In this document: positions 9,427-19,675 of the stretch, piece after piece | Numbering within the stretch: position 1 is the stretch's first letter | How the letters are laid out: every line of letters starts with the position of its first letter | From: Trueperaceae bacterium | GTDB lineage: Bacteria; Deinococcota; Deinococci; Deinococcales; Trueperaceae | Length of the DNA: 64,000 nucleotides | NCBI GenBank assembly: GCA_036381595.1 | Contig: DASVCN010000002.1 | Span: forward strand, 48,442-112,441 | Direction of reading: 5' to 3' | Notes under the pieces: model-generated | What the model was told of the DNA's origin: nothing | Databases searched by the model: none | What the model saw: the letters and a program-made list of their open reading frames with translations, nothing else | Program-made: the position numbers and the translations under genes

Positions 9427-9438
9427 GTAAACGTTTAC
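9427..9438. promoter_or_regulatory. LacI-family operator upstream of the sugar operon
   Basis: GTAAACGTTTAC is a perfect 12-bp palindrome with the central CG typical of LacI/GalR operators. It stands 58 bp upstream of the lacI-type gene, where it could cover the operon promoter. Binding by the product of 8329-9369 is inferred from position. Confidence 0.8.
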
Positions 9439-9522
9439 AGCCTGTTGGTGGATACAGTGTGGAGCATCGCCCGCCTTCGAGTCAAGGGGCACCGGAGGCT
9501 CCACGTGCAGCACTAGAATAGG

Positions 9523-9542
9523 CCGCCTCAGTTCCGAGGCGG
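9523..9542 (-). terminator. Possible terminator after the secreted-protein gene
   Basis: CCGCCTC and GAGGCGG pair perfectly around a 6-nt loop, 59 bp past the stop of the minus-strand gene 9601-10581. The minus-strand tail is only moderately T-rich, so this is a weak call. Confidence 0.4.
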
Positions 9543-9600
9543 ACTTCGAGGCGATAGCCGAGTTCCTCGGCCGCTACCCCGCCGAGCCCGACTAAGCAGC

Positions 9601-10581
9601 CTAGAACGGTTCAGGGCAAGGTATCGGTGCGGGCTCGAGACTAGCCATGAACTGCTCGTGGATCGCTTCCAGTTCATCGGTCAGGGTGGCGAGCTCGGGA
9701 TCCGCGGGATCTCCCTCGGCTATCCGTTCTGCCAGCTCATCGAGACGTCGGCTCAGCTCATCGCGCCGATCGGCGTTCGACTGAGCCCTCCGGAGATGGT
9801 CGAGGGAGAACCACTCCTCTCCGAGCGAGTCGTGACCCCTGACATTCCAGATCCTCATCCGGAAGCTCTCCTGCATCACGCCGTTCTCGTCGGGCTGGTA
9901 AACCGTCATGCCGCGAAGGCTCGGTCCTATATCGGTCGAGATGATGCCGTCTTGCACCGCGAGGAGGGTGCCCTGTTCCGTATGGATGACCTGACCGAGC
10001 CACACTCCGTCGGTGGCGAAGATCATCCCCACCTCGTCGATCGCCGGCACGCTGTCCAGGAGCTGGAAACCGTCGTAGTCGACCGTTACCTGCTCCCCGC
10101 TGAGTACCCCGTAGTCGACATGGCCGTCGTAACTCATCATCGACGACTCGACCCCCTCGAACAGCGCACCCGGATCGTTCAGGAACCCATCCAGCAACTC
10201 TTGCAGCTGCCCATCGGCCATCGGAGTCTGGGTGACCTCTCCGCTGTACGAGTCCCAGCTCGTGACGGTGCCACCCTCGAACACCGAGTCGAAGACCAGC
10301 TCGGAGTCGAAGCAGCTGCGGACTCGCATCGCTTGCCGGGTCCAGTCGAACGCCACGGACTGCAGCATGGCGGGCGACCCTTCGGTGAACTGGCGCGTAG
10401 AGATGTTCATCGACATCGCGGCGGGCAGCTCTATCTCCTCTCCCGCGAAGAGGATCTCGGCGCTCGACTCGAACAACTCGATCGCGCGGGGATGGGTCTG
10501 AGCGAAACCGAACGGCGTCAGGAGAGCAAGGAGGGTAACGGTGCGCATGACGTGGGATGGTCGGCTCATGTCGTCGACCAT
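9601..10581 (-). CDS. Secreted protein of unknown function
   Basis: 326 aa. The first 34 residues contain a signal-peptide-like stretch (MRTVTLLALLTPFGFAQ), which may mean translation really starts at Met12. The mature part is acidic and predicted beta-rich, resembling in general style the outer-membrane-lipoprotein-carrier fold, but I cannot assign a family. The C-terminal 50 residues (about 265-315) are charged and helical, probably a short coiled coil, and end in a Pro/Cys tail. It seems to be a single-gene unit: the neighbouring YedK gene lies 97 bp upstream and a hairpin follows the stop. Confidence 0.7.
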   Translation of the reverse strand: MVDDMSRPSHVMRTVTLLALLTPFGFAQTHPRAIELFESSAEILFAGEEIELPAAMSMNISTRQFTEGSPAMLQSVAFDWTRQAMRVRSCFDSELVFDSVFEGGTVTSWDSYSGEVTQTPMADGQLQELLDGFLNDPGALFEGVESSMMSYDGHVDYGVLSGEQVTVDYDGFQLLDSVPAIDEVGMIFATDGVWLGQVIHTEQGTLLAVQDGIISTDIGPSLRGMTVYQPDENGVMQESFRMRIWNVRGHDSLGEEWFSLDHLRRAQSNADRRDELSRRLDELAERIAEGDPADPELATLTDELEAIHEQFMASLEPAPIPCPEPF

Positions 10582-10678
10582 CTCAGACGGCTTGTCACAG
10601 AACTCTTAGCCTGCTAACTCCGGGAGCGGGGGCGAACAGGTACAACCGGCCGCCTGGCCCACGATCGGCCGACACACT

Positions 10679-11356
10679 TCAGGCGAGGGGAGTCACGAAA
10701 CTGGGATCGTCGTTACGGGTGTTGTTCACCGCCGGCGACACGGGATAGAGCTCGATGTCGTCCAGAGGAGCCTTGGCCAGGACCTCCTTCAGGGCCGTTT
10801 CGGGATCGTCGCCCGACAGCCAGGTGTCGAACTCCTCCTTGGCGACCATGACCGGCATCCGGTTGTGCAGCTCTTCCACCGGTCCCGCGGAGGCGGTCGT
10901 GAGGATCGTGCAGGAGACGAGCCGCTCGCCGCTCTCCCTGTCCCGCCAGATGTCCATCAGACCTGCGAACGCCAGCGGTTCCCCGCTCTTCTTGCGGATG
11001 TGATACGGGGTCTTGCTGCTGCCCTCACGCTTCCACTCGTAGAAACCGCTGGCGGGGATCAGCACCCGTCCTCGTCTGAAGGCGTTCCGGAAAGTCGGCT
11101 TCGACCCGGCCTCCTCGCTGCGCGCGTTGAACGTCGAGGCCTTCCACTCCCCGGGGCTCTTCACCCATCCCGGTATGAGTCCCCAGCGCGCGTTCCCTGC
11201 CGATCGTTCGCCTTCACGGTTGCGGAAGACCATCGGGACGAGTTGGGTGGGCGCGACGTTGTAGCGCGGTTCGACGGAGAAATCCTCGGGGTTGACAACG
11301 TCGAACAGCGACTGCAGGTCTCCCGCCGTATGGCTTATCGCGTATCGTCCGCACAT
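10679..11356 (-). CDS. yedK: SOS response-associated peptidase / abasic-site protein YedK (HMCES family)
   Basis: 225 aa. Translation must begin at MCGRYA because Cys2, exposed after Met removal, is the catalytic residue that forms a thiazolidine crosslink with abasic sites in single-stranded DNA. Other family motifs are present: YNVAPTQ (Asn), SGFYEWK (active-site Glu) and LHNRMPVM (His). A longer upstream frame exists but would bury Cys2 and is rejected. A -10 box TATACT sits 6 nt before the ATG, indicating a leaderless message. It is divergent from the aldo-keto reductase gene. Confidence 0.95.
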   Translation of the reverse strand: MCGRYAISHTAGDLQSLFDVVNPEDFSVEPRYNVAPTQLVPMVFRNREGERSAGNARWGLIPGWVKSPGEWKASTFNARSEEAGSKPTFRNAFRRGRVLIPASGFYEWKREGSSKTPYHIRKKSGEPLAFAGLMDIWRDRESGERLVSCTILTTASAGPVEELHNRMPVMVAKEEFDTWLSGDDPETALKEVLAKAPLDDIELYPVSPAVNNTRNDDPSFVTPLA

Positions 11357-11362
11357 GAGCCG

Positions 11363-11413
11363 AGTATAGGACTGAGGCCGCGCGCCGGCCGTCGTGGAGC
11401 GGTGAGCTACCAT
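11363..11413. promoter_or_regulatory. Divergent leaderless promoters for yedK and the aldo-keto reductase
   Basis: Minus strand: TATACT at 11368-11363, then 6 nt, then the yedK ATG. Plus strand: TACCAT at 11408-11413, then 6 nt, then the ATG at 11420. In both cases transcription would begin at or next to the start codon, with no room for a ribosome-binding site. Confidence 0.65.
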
Positions 11414-11419
11414 CGCGTC

Positions 11420-12412
11420 ATGACTCACGCAGCCTCCGATTACCGGACGATAGGCCGCACCGGGGTGAAGGTCTCGCCCCTCTGCCTGGGCACCATGACC
11501 TTCGGCGACAAGGCCGATGAAGCCGAGTCGGCCGCTATGTACCGCGCCTGTCGTGAGCGCGGCATCAACTTCTTCGATACAGCGGACGTCTATGCGGCCG
11601 GCAGGTCGGAGGAGATCCTGGGCAGGTTGATCGAGGGCGAACGGGATGAGATCGTCCTGACCAGCAAGGTGTTCGGGCGCACGGGCGACGACGTGAATGC
11701 CGCTGGGCTCTCCCGGCGCCACATCATCCGGGCCGTCGAGGCCAGCCTCCGTCGCCTCAAGACCGACCGGATCGACTTCTACTTCCTGCACCAGTTCGAC
11801 ACTTCAGTGGACATGGAGGAGCCGCTGCGCGCGCTGGACGATCTCGTGCGTCGTGGGCTCATCCTCTACCCGGCGGTGAGCAACTGGTCAGCCTGGCAGA
11901 TCGCCAAGGCACTGGGCATCGCCACGCGAGAGGGCTTGGCACGTTTCGAGCTCATCCAGCCGATGTACAACCTCGTCAAGCGACAGGCAGAGGTCGAGAT
12001 CCTTCCGCTGGCGATCGCCGAGAGGCTCGGCGTCATCCCTTACAGCCCGCTCGCCGCCGGGCTCCTCACGGGTCGCTACAGCCGCGATGGGATGCAGGCG
12101 GAGGGCCGTCTGACGGAGAACCGCATGTACGCCAGCCGCTACCGCGACGCCGAGTATTACCGGGTGGCAGAGCGGCTCGTCGATTACGCAGACGCGCAAG
12201 GCGTACACCCTGCCACGCTGGCCGTCGCCTGGGCAGGGTCCCATCCGGGCGTTACCGCCCCGATAATCGGGGCTCGGAGCGTCGAACAACTCGAGCCTTC
12301 GCTCGCGGCCCTCGAGTTCGTGATGACAGACGAGGTCCGGCGCGAGGTCTCGGCCCTCTCCCCAGCCCCTCCACCCGCTACCGACCGGAGCGAGGAGCGC
12401 GTCCGGGGATAG
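11420..12412 (+). CDS. Aldo-keto reductase
   Basis: 330 aa. It is an NADPH-dependent (alpha/beta)8-barrel reductase. The catalytic set is visible as FDTADVYAAGRSEEILG (Asp, Tyr), LTSKVFG (Lys) and FYFLHQFD (His), and the C-terminal NADP segment includes GARSVEQLEPSLAAL. Start chosen at 11420 (MTHAASDYRTIGRTG) because homologues begin here and a -10 box TACCAT lies 6 nt upstream; the open frame extends further 5' without coding character. Substrate unknown; the YghZ/Kv-beta-like group is plausible. Confidence 0.92.
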   Translation: MTHAASDYRTIGRTGVKVSPLCLGTMTFGDKADEAESAAMYRACRERGINFFDTADVYAAGRSEEILGRLIEGERDEIVLTSKVFGRTGDDVNAAGLSRRHIIRAVEASLRRLKTDRIDFYFLHQFDTSVDMEEPLRALDDLVRRGLILYPAVSNWSAWQIAKALGIATREGLARFELIQPMYNLVKRQAEVEILPLAIAERLGVIPYSPLAAGLLTGRYSRDGMQAEGRLTENRMYASRYRDAEYYRVAERLVDYADAQGVHPATLAVAWAGSHPGVTAPIIGARSVEQLEPSLAALEFVMTDEVRREVSALSPAPPPATDRSEERVRG

Positions 12413-12434
12413 CAGGACCTCGGACCCAAGAGAA

Positions 12435-12468
12435 GGGGACGGGTCGCGCAGCAGCGCTCCCCGTCCCC
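12435..12468. terminator. Bidirectional terminator
   Basis: GGGGACGGG (12435-12443) pairs perfectly with CCCGTCCCC (12460-12468) between two convergent genes, the aldo-keto reductase and wrbA. Its position suits termination from both sides; there is no strong T tract. Confidence 0.6.
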
Positions 12469-12487
12469 TCGTGGCCTCCGCCTCGCC

Positions 12488-13111
12488 TCATGCAGCTTGG
12501 CGGTCGATCCTGGCCTCGCTGCGAAGGCTCGCCGCCACCTCGAGCAACCGGTTGGTCTGGTGGATTATCGCCTTGCGGTCCTCGTCGGTGATCCCCTTGC
12601 CAGCGGTGACGCTCGTGCCGTACGGGTTGCCGCCGCTGGCGAAGACGCTCTCGTCGGTATATCCCGGGGGCACCAGCACCGCGCCCCAGTGCATGAAGGT
12701 GGTGTAGAGGCTTAGGAGGGTGGTTTCCTGGCCACCGTGGGGGTTCATCGCGCTGGTCATCGCCGACACCGCCTTGTTGGCGAGCTTGCCCTCCTGCCAG
12801 AGCGGGCCGAGCGTGTCGATGAAGGCACGCATCTGGCTTGCGGGCACTCCGTAACGGGTCGGAGAGCTGAACAGGTAGGCGTCGGCCCAGATCATGTCGT
12901 CGGTGGTCACCTGAGGCACGTCGGCGGTTCGTTTCTCCTGCGCCAGCCAGCCCTCCTGGCCTTCCACGACCTGCCTGGGGGCCGTCTCGGGCGTCTTCCT
13001 CAAACGCACGGCCGCGCCGGCTTCTTCGGCAGCATCGGCCGCGATCTTGGCCATGTCGTAGTTGGTCCCGTACGTGCTGTAGTAGATGACAGCCAGTTTC
13101 GTCTTGCTCAT
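12488..13111 (-). CDS. wrbA: NAD(P)H:quinone oxidoreductase, WrbA type
   Basis: 207 aa. It is a flavodoxin-like fold: [14 protein letters not shown] is the FMN phosphate loop, [17 protein letters not shown] and [16 protein letters not shown] are WrbA signatures. It reduces quinones by two electrons to hydroquinones using NAD(P)H and FMN, avoiding semiquinone radicals. It is third in a leftward operon after a DoxX-like membrane protein and a ring-cleaving dioxygenase, which points to quinone detoxification. Gap to the dioxygenase gene is 47 bp. Confidence 0.93.
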   Translation of the reverse strand: MSKTKLAVIYYSTYGTNYDMAKIAADAAEEAGAAVRLRKTPETAPRQVVEGQEGWLAQEKRTADVPQVTTDDMIWADAYLFSSPTRYGVPASQMRAFIDTLGPLWQEGKLANKAVSAMTSAMNPHGGQETTLLSLYTTFMHWGAVLVPPGYTDESVFASGGNPYGTSVTAGKGITDEDRKAIIHQTNRLLEVAASLRSEARIDRQAA

Positions 13112-13158
13112 GATCTTCCTCCTTGGGGTCTGCTCGCGTGGTCTAGCCGATGGGCGGT

Positions 13159-14106
13159 CTAGTCGATGGGCGGGAGGTTCGCGACGATGCGATCTCGTCG
13201 AGGCTCCAGGAAGGGCGGGAGCACCACCGTCTCGCCCAGAGCCTCCGGGTCTTCATCGACGGCGAACCCGGGTCCATCGGTCGCGATCTCGAACAGGATG
13301 CCGTTCGGCTCGCGAAAGTAGAGACTGCGGAACCAGTAGCGATCCACCTGACCGCTGTTGGGAACGCCGGCCCGGTCGAGGCGCTCGAGCCACTCGTCGT
13401 AGTCATCATCGGGGACTCGGAAGGCGACGTGATGAACCCCTCCTGCCCCCGGTCGCCCGGGCGCCAGGGCCGGGCGCACCTCGACGTGCAACTCGGCGCC
13501 CGCTCCGCCCCTGCCCATCTCGAACACGTGAACCGTCTCGTCCGCCGATTCCGGGCTCGGATAACTGCGGGACCGGCGCATCCCCAGCAGGCGGGTGAGC
13601 ACTAGATCGGTGGGTTCGAGTTCCGGCACGGTGATGGTTATAGGCCCGAGCCCGCGGATCTGATGTCGGGCAGGCACCAGACTGCGCTCCCATGGGACCG
13701 AATCGAAATCGGACCCGCTGGCGTCGACGATGGCGAGCCTCTGCCCCTCCGGATCCTCGAAATCCAGGGTGAGCCGGCCGTCGCGGAGGACGGGCTCGGC
13801 CGTAGCGGCGAGACCGTCTAGGCGCTGGCGCCACCAATCGACCGATTCCGGCCCTTCTACCATCAGGCCGGTTCTGCTGATGCTGCGGTTCCCCCGGCGT
13901 TCCGGGGGAACTCTCCAATCGAAGAAGGTTATGTCGGTCCCGGGAGTACCGGCTCCATCGGCGTAGAAGAGGTGGTAGGCGCTCACGTCGTCCTGGTTGA
14001 CGCTGCGCTTGACAAGCCTCAGGCCGAGGGTCTCGGTGTAGAAGCGGTGGTTGTCACGCACTTGGGCGGTGACGGCCGTGAGGTGATGGAAGCCGGTGAG
14101 TTCCAT
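13159..14106 (-). CDS. Ring-cleaving dioxygenase, VOC family (MhqO/MhqA-like)
   Basis: 315 aa, starting at [19 protein letters not shown]. It has two tandem glyoxalase/bleomycin-resistance (VOC) modules of about 150 residues. Metal ligands are suggested by GFHHLTAV near the N-terminus, GVHHVAF in the second module and the final Glu of [10 protein letters not shown]. MhqO/MhqA-type members open hydroquinone or catechol rings. The longer open frame 5' to 14106 overlaps the doxX gene and is not used. The gene is 14 bp after doxX and 47 bp before wrbA in one operon. Confidence 0.88.
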   Translation of the reverse strand: MELTGFHHLTAVTAQVRDNHRFYTETLGLRLVKRSVNQDDVSAYHLFYADGAGTPGTDITFFDWRVPPERRGNRSISRTGLMVEGPESVDWWRQRLDGLAATAEPVLRDGRLTLDFEDPEGQRLAIVDASGSDFDSVPWERSLVPARHQIRGLGPITITVPELEPTDLVLTRLLGMRRSRSYPSPESADETVHVFEMGRGGAGAELHVEVRPALAPGRPGAGGVHHVAFRVPDDDYDEWLERLDRAGVPNSGQVDRYWFRSLYFREPNGILFEIATDGPGFAVDEDPEALGETVVLPPFLEPRRDRIVANLPPID

Positions 14107-14120
14107 GGGAACGATCCGCC

Positions 14121-14633
14121 CTACGCCTCGTTCGTCGCCGTGGCGGTCTGCGTCGCGGCGCGCCGGCTGGCCACGAGATAGATAGCGCTCCCAAGCGCGG
14201 CGAGAGCCGCTACCAGGGTGATGGAGCCGGGGACGGCGATCCCGAGCAGCGCGTCGAGCGAGTAGGCGCCGGGACCGGCCAGGATCAGGGTCAAGGCCCC
14301 AGCGGAGAAGACCAGTGGCAGCTCGTATCCGCCGTTGGTGTTCCACAAGCCGTTCTGCAGGTGTACGAGCAGAGTGGCGACTAGCATCGCTGCGATGACT
14401 GCGATCCCGCCGATAGGGGTCAGCAGACCGAGCGTGAGGAACAGTCCGCCGAAGAACTCCGACGCGCCCGCGGCGAACGCCCACAACGGAGCGGGCTTCA
14501 GATTCATGCTGCCGAGCCACCCCGCAGTACCTGCGAGGCCGTGACCTCCGAACCAGCCGAAGAGCTTCTGCGCCCCGTGTCCCACGAAGAGCAATCCGAT
14601 GACTACCCGGAGCACTAGCAGTGCTATATCCAT
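14121..14633 (-). CDS. DoxX family membrane protein
   Basis: 170 aa with four predicted transmembrane helices and the DoxX motif VGHGAQKLFGWFGG near the N-terminus. The start at 14633 is preceded by the Shine-Dalgarno-like AAAGGGAG, whereas the upstream in-frame ATG at 14666 has none. DoxX proteins are associated with thiol and quinone redox systems; B. subtilis CatD, partner of a catechol dioxygenase and controlled by HxlR/DUF24 repressors, belongs to the family. First gene of the doxX-dioxygenase-wrbA operon. Confidence 0.9.
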   Translation of the reverse strand: MDIALLVLRVVIGLLFVGHGAQKLFGWFGGHGLAGTAGWLGSMNLKPAPLWAFAAGASEFFGGLFLTLGLLTPIGGIAVIAAMLVATLLVHLQNGLWNTNGGYELPLVFSAGALTLILAGPGAYSLDALLGIAVPGSITLVAALAALGSAIYLVASRRAATQTATATNEA

Positions 14634-14687
14634 GTTCGATCTCCCTTTACCTGATGTCCGGAGCAAGCTGCCGCTTACTTCCGATAA

Positions 14688-14732
14688 GTGACTATACAGA
14701 CTGCGCTTACGAATGTCAAGTTACTATACAGA
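14688..14732. promoter_or_regulatory. Paired direct repeats, probable HxlR operators
   Basis: GTGACTATACAGA (14688-14700) and GTTACTATACAGA (14720-14732) differ at one position and are 32 bp apart, about three helical turns. The first covers the -10 of the doxX promoter; the second lies beside its -35 and upstream of the hxlR -10. Placement suggests that the divergent HxlR protein represses both directions. Confidence 0.6.
14691..14719 (-). promoter_or_regulatory. Sigma-70 promoter of the doxX-dioxygenase-wrbA operon
   Basis: On the minus strand TTGACA (14719-14714), a 17-bp spacer and TATAGT (14696-14691) form a near-perfect housekeeping promoter. Transcription would start near 14684, giving a 50-nt leader that carries the doxX ribosome-binding site. 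Such a strong promoter implies repression under normal conditions. Confidence 0.85.
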
Positions 14733-14759
14733 ACGGCTCGGCGTGCTAGGCTGTCGACC

Positions 14760-15164
14760 ATGAAGGAGATGGCGAACGTATGTCCGCGCTACCACCACGC
14801 GGTCGAACTCCTGGGCCGGCGCTGGACCGGGGCGATAGTCGTTCTGCTGCTCCAGGGTGTTTCCCGGTTCAACGAACTGGCGGCCAGGATCCCCGAGATG
14901 AGTGACCGGATGCTCTCCGAGCGCCTCAAGGAGCTCGAGGCGGAAGGTATCGTCGAACGCAGCGTCAAACCTGAGACTCCGGTACGCGTCGAGTACAGCC
15001 TGACGGAAAAGGGCAAGGCGTTGCAGTCGGCGGTTAGCGCAATCTCGGCGTGGGCCGAGAACTGGCTGCCGGATCCCGAGCAGGAGACGACCGAGATCGG
15101 TCGGGGGCGCCAGCTTCGCCAGGACAGCGCGCCCGACGGCAAGCTGCCGGATCCGCTGGCCTGA
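14760..15164 (+). CDS. HxlR/DUF24 family winged-helix regulator
   Basis: 134 aa. The protein opens with MKEMANVCPRYHHAVELLGRRWTG: the Cys at residue 8 is the conserved redox-sensing Cys of quinone- and aldehyde-responsive HxlR members (YodB, CatR, HypR, QorR). The winged helix follows (FNELAARIPEMSDRMLSERL, then YSLTEKGKAL). A -10 box TAGGCT (14747-14752) is 7 nt before the ATG, indicating a leaderless transcript. Divergent from the quinone detoxification operon, it is probably its repressor and autoregulated. Confidence 0.92.
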   Translation: MKEMANVCPRYHHAVELLGRRWTGAIVVLLLQGVSRFNELAARIPEMSDRMLSERLKELEAEGIVERSVKPETPVRVEYSLTEKGKALQSAVSAISAWAENWLPDPEQETTEIGRGRQLRQDSAPDGKLPDPLA

Positions 15165-15278
15165 GCCAGTACATTCACAGCTGTCACCAACGAGGTGAGT
15201 CAGAAGCTTCTTCACAATCGGCAACGGACCGCGTACCTTAGACACTACGGGGGTAGCGGGACCACCTGAATGAGATTG

Positions 15279-15310
15279 AGCCGGCACGGGGGCGCCGGCT
15301 CTTCTCTTTT
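15279..15310 (+). terminator. Rho-independent terminator downstream of hxlR
   Basis: AGCCGGC (15279-15285) pairs with GCCGGCT (15294-15300), followed by the T-rich tail CTTCTCTTTT. It is 115 bp past the hxlR stop. Confidence 0.7.
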
Positions 15311-15369
15311 GCCGGCTCGACCGAACTGGTATCATTCCCGACAATCCAATTGCGGACCGGTCCCCGAAC

Positions 15370-17881
<2,512 letters not shown>

Positions 17882-17952
17882 GCAGAGCGGCTTCCGACGC
17901 CTTCTGTTCCGAGGAACTACTTCCGCCGGCCCGTCAGAACGTGTAATGCGGC

Positions 17953-18915
17953 ATGATCGACGCCCGCGACGAAGAGCTCCCGGGTAGCCTGACCAGCGAG
18001 TTCAGGAGGGCGAAGCGACTGGAGTGGCTGACGATCGCCTACCTGTGCGCGGACATCGTCCTCGTGTACCTGGTGTTGGGCGGATCGCAGGCGGTCCGCG
18101 CCGCCTGGATCGAGAGCTTCCTCGAGCTGATCCCACCGGTCGTATTCCTCGTCTCCGTCCGCTACATGAACCGGCCTCCCAGCCGGAAGTTCCCGTACGG
18201 ACTGCACCGCGTCACCTCCGTGGCCCACCTGTGCGCGGGCATCGCGCTGCTTTTCGTCGGCGGCTTCCTCCTCTACATCTCGGCGAACAGCCTGCTGCAC
18301 CCGCAACCGGTGAGCATCGGCACTCTCGAGCTCTTCGGTCTCGATATCTGGCGAGGCTGGCTGATGATCGCCATCATGTTCGACAGCATCGTGGCCATCC
18401 TTCTCGGACGCGCCAAGCGCCGACCCGCGAGAGCACTGCACGACAAGGTCCTCGACGCAGACGCAGACATGAACCGCGCGGACTGGCTGACCGCCGTGGC
18501 AGCGATAGTCGGCGTGCTGGGCATCCGTTTCGGCCTCTGGTGGGTGGATCCTGTCGCTGCCGGCTTCATCTCGCTGAATATCCTGATGGACGGATACCGG
18601 AACTCGCGAATCGCGGTTTTCGACCTCATGGACATGGAGCCCACACTGGTCGGGGGCGAGACGGAGGACCCCCTGGTAGTGAAGGTGAAGGACACGCTCC
18701 AGGGTCTGCCGTGGGTCGCGGAGGTCGATCTGAGATCGCGAGAGGAGGGCCGGATCTACTTCTTCGAGGCGCAGGTCGTTCCGGTGGACGAACGAGATCT
18801 GCTCGACAGGCTCGCCGATGCGCGCGACAGAGTGATGGCTCTCGACTGGAGGGTGTTCAGCATCGGCATGACGCCGGTGCGTGCGCTGGACGAAGAACGC
18901 AAGAAGGTCGCCTAG
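17953..18915 (+). CDS. Cation diffusion facilitator family transporter
   Basis: 320 aa. It has five to six predicted transmembrane helices followed by a cytoplasmic C-terminal domain of about 90 residues (VKDTLQGLPWVAEVDLRSRE). The segment KVLDADADMNRADW is where CDF proteins carry the conserved HxxxD pair, but here it is Asp-rich rather than His-containing. This may mean a specificity other than zinc (iron or manganese), or loss of the canonical site. Single gene downstream of gdhA; it overlaps the convergent next gene by 4 bp. Confidence 0.85.
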   Translation: MIDARDEELPGSLTSEFRRAKRLEWLTIAYLCADIVLVYLVLGGSQAVRAAWIESFLELIPPVVFLVSVRYMNRPPSRKFPYGLHRVTSVAHLCAGIALLFVGGFLLYISANSLLHPQPVSIGTLELFGLDIWRGWLMIAIMFDSIVAILLGRAKRRPARALHDKVLDADADMNRADWLTAVAAIVGVLGIRFGLWWVDPVAAGFISLNILMDGYRNSRIAVFDLMDMEPTLVGGETEDPLVVKVKDTLQGLPWVAEVDLRSREEGRIYFFEAQVVPVDERDLLDRLADARDRVMALDWRVFSIGMTPVRALDEERKKVA

Positions 18916-19532
18916 ACGGCGGACGGCCCCAGGCCCACCAGCGACGGCTCGAGCTGGAACGCGCGATCCCGCGATGCCTGCCAGCGCGCCTCGAGAGCCC
19001 GAGTGACGGCGTTTCTGTTGCCATCGACGTCACGGAGGGGGATGCGGAAGTACCGCCGCATGTACCCTTCAGAGAATTCGCCGCCACCGTGCGCCTCCAG
19101 GAGGTACTTCTCTGGGTCGGTGAGCTCCAACTCGAGGTACCACTCGCTCCGATCCGGAAAGCGCCCGCCGTCCACCGCTACCTCGATCAGTTCGAATCCC
19201 TCTACACCACGCCAGGCGATAGGACGGCAACGCCAGTCACGGTAGAAGATCGCCCGCTCGTCGAGCACCAGCAACGGCCTGTCGTCGAGGGCGCGCCTTC
19301 CCTCGATGACGAAGAAGGCCAGGAGGCCGGGGAAGACGAGCAGCGCCATCGGAAGAGCGACGACCAACCGTTCCATCCACGACTCCTCGACCAGCCTCTC
19401 CAACCCGGCGGGCTCGATCAGCGACCACGCGATGAACCCGACGTCGGCGATGAGAAGCGCCCCCAACAGGAGGGAAGCCAGCCTCGGCCGCCAACGGTTG
19501 CGGTAGAAGAGGCTGCGAGGGCCTGGAGTCAT
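18912..19532 (-). CDS. Membrane protein of unknown function (STM3941-like style)
   Basis: 206 aa from MTPGPRSLFYRN. Two hydrophobic helices (LLLGALLIADVGFIAW and LVVALPMALLVFPGLLAFFV) are followed by a soluble PH-like beta-rich domain with LVLDERAIFYRDWRCRPIAW and FRIPLRDVDGN. This layout resembles STM3941-type proteins, whose function is unknown. An open frame extends to 19670, but the stretch before 19532 is basic and non-membrane, so I prefer the shorter start. It is convergent with the CDF gene. Confidence 0.6.
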   Translation of the reverse strand: MTPGPRSLFYRNRWRPRLASLLLGALLIADVGFIAWSLIEPAGLERLVEESWMERLVVALPMALLVFPGLLAFFVIEGRRALDDRPLLVLDERAIFYRDWRCRPIAWRGVEGFELIEVAVDGGRFPDRSEWYLELELTDPEKYLLEAHGGGEFSEGYMRRYFRIPLRDVDGNRNAVTRALEARWQASRDRAFQLEPSLVGLGPSAV

Positions 19533-19675
19533 GAGTCGGCCCCACGCGAGGAGCAAGCAGCCGAGTCTCCGCTCCCCGCTCGTGCCAATCGAACCGACGA
19601 CAGGTACATAGTTCATATGACACCGGCGCTCCCCTCCGCGTCGGAGGAAAATTCCACGTCGGCTCCTCATATGGA

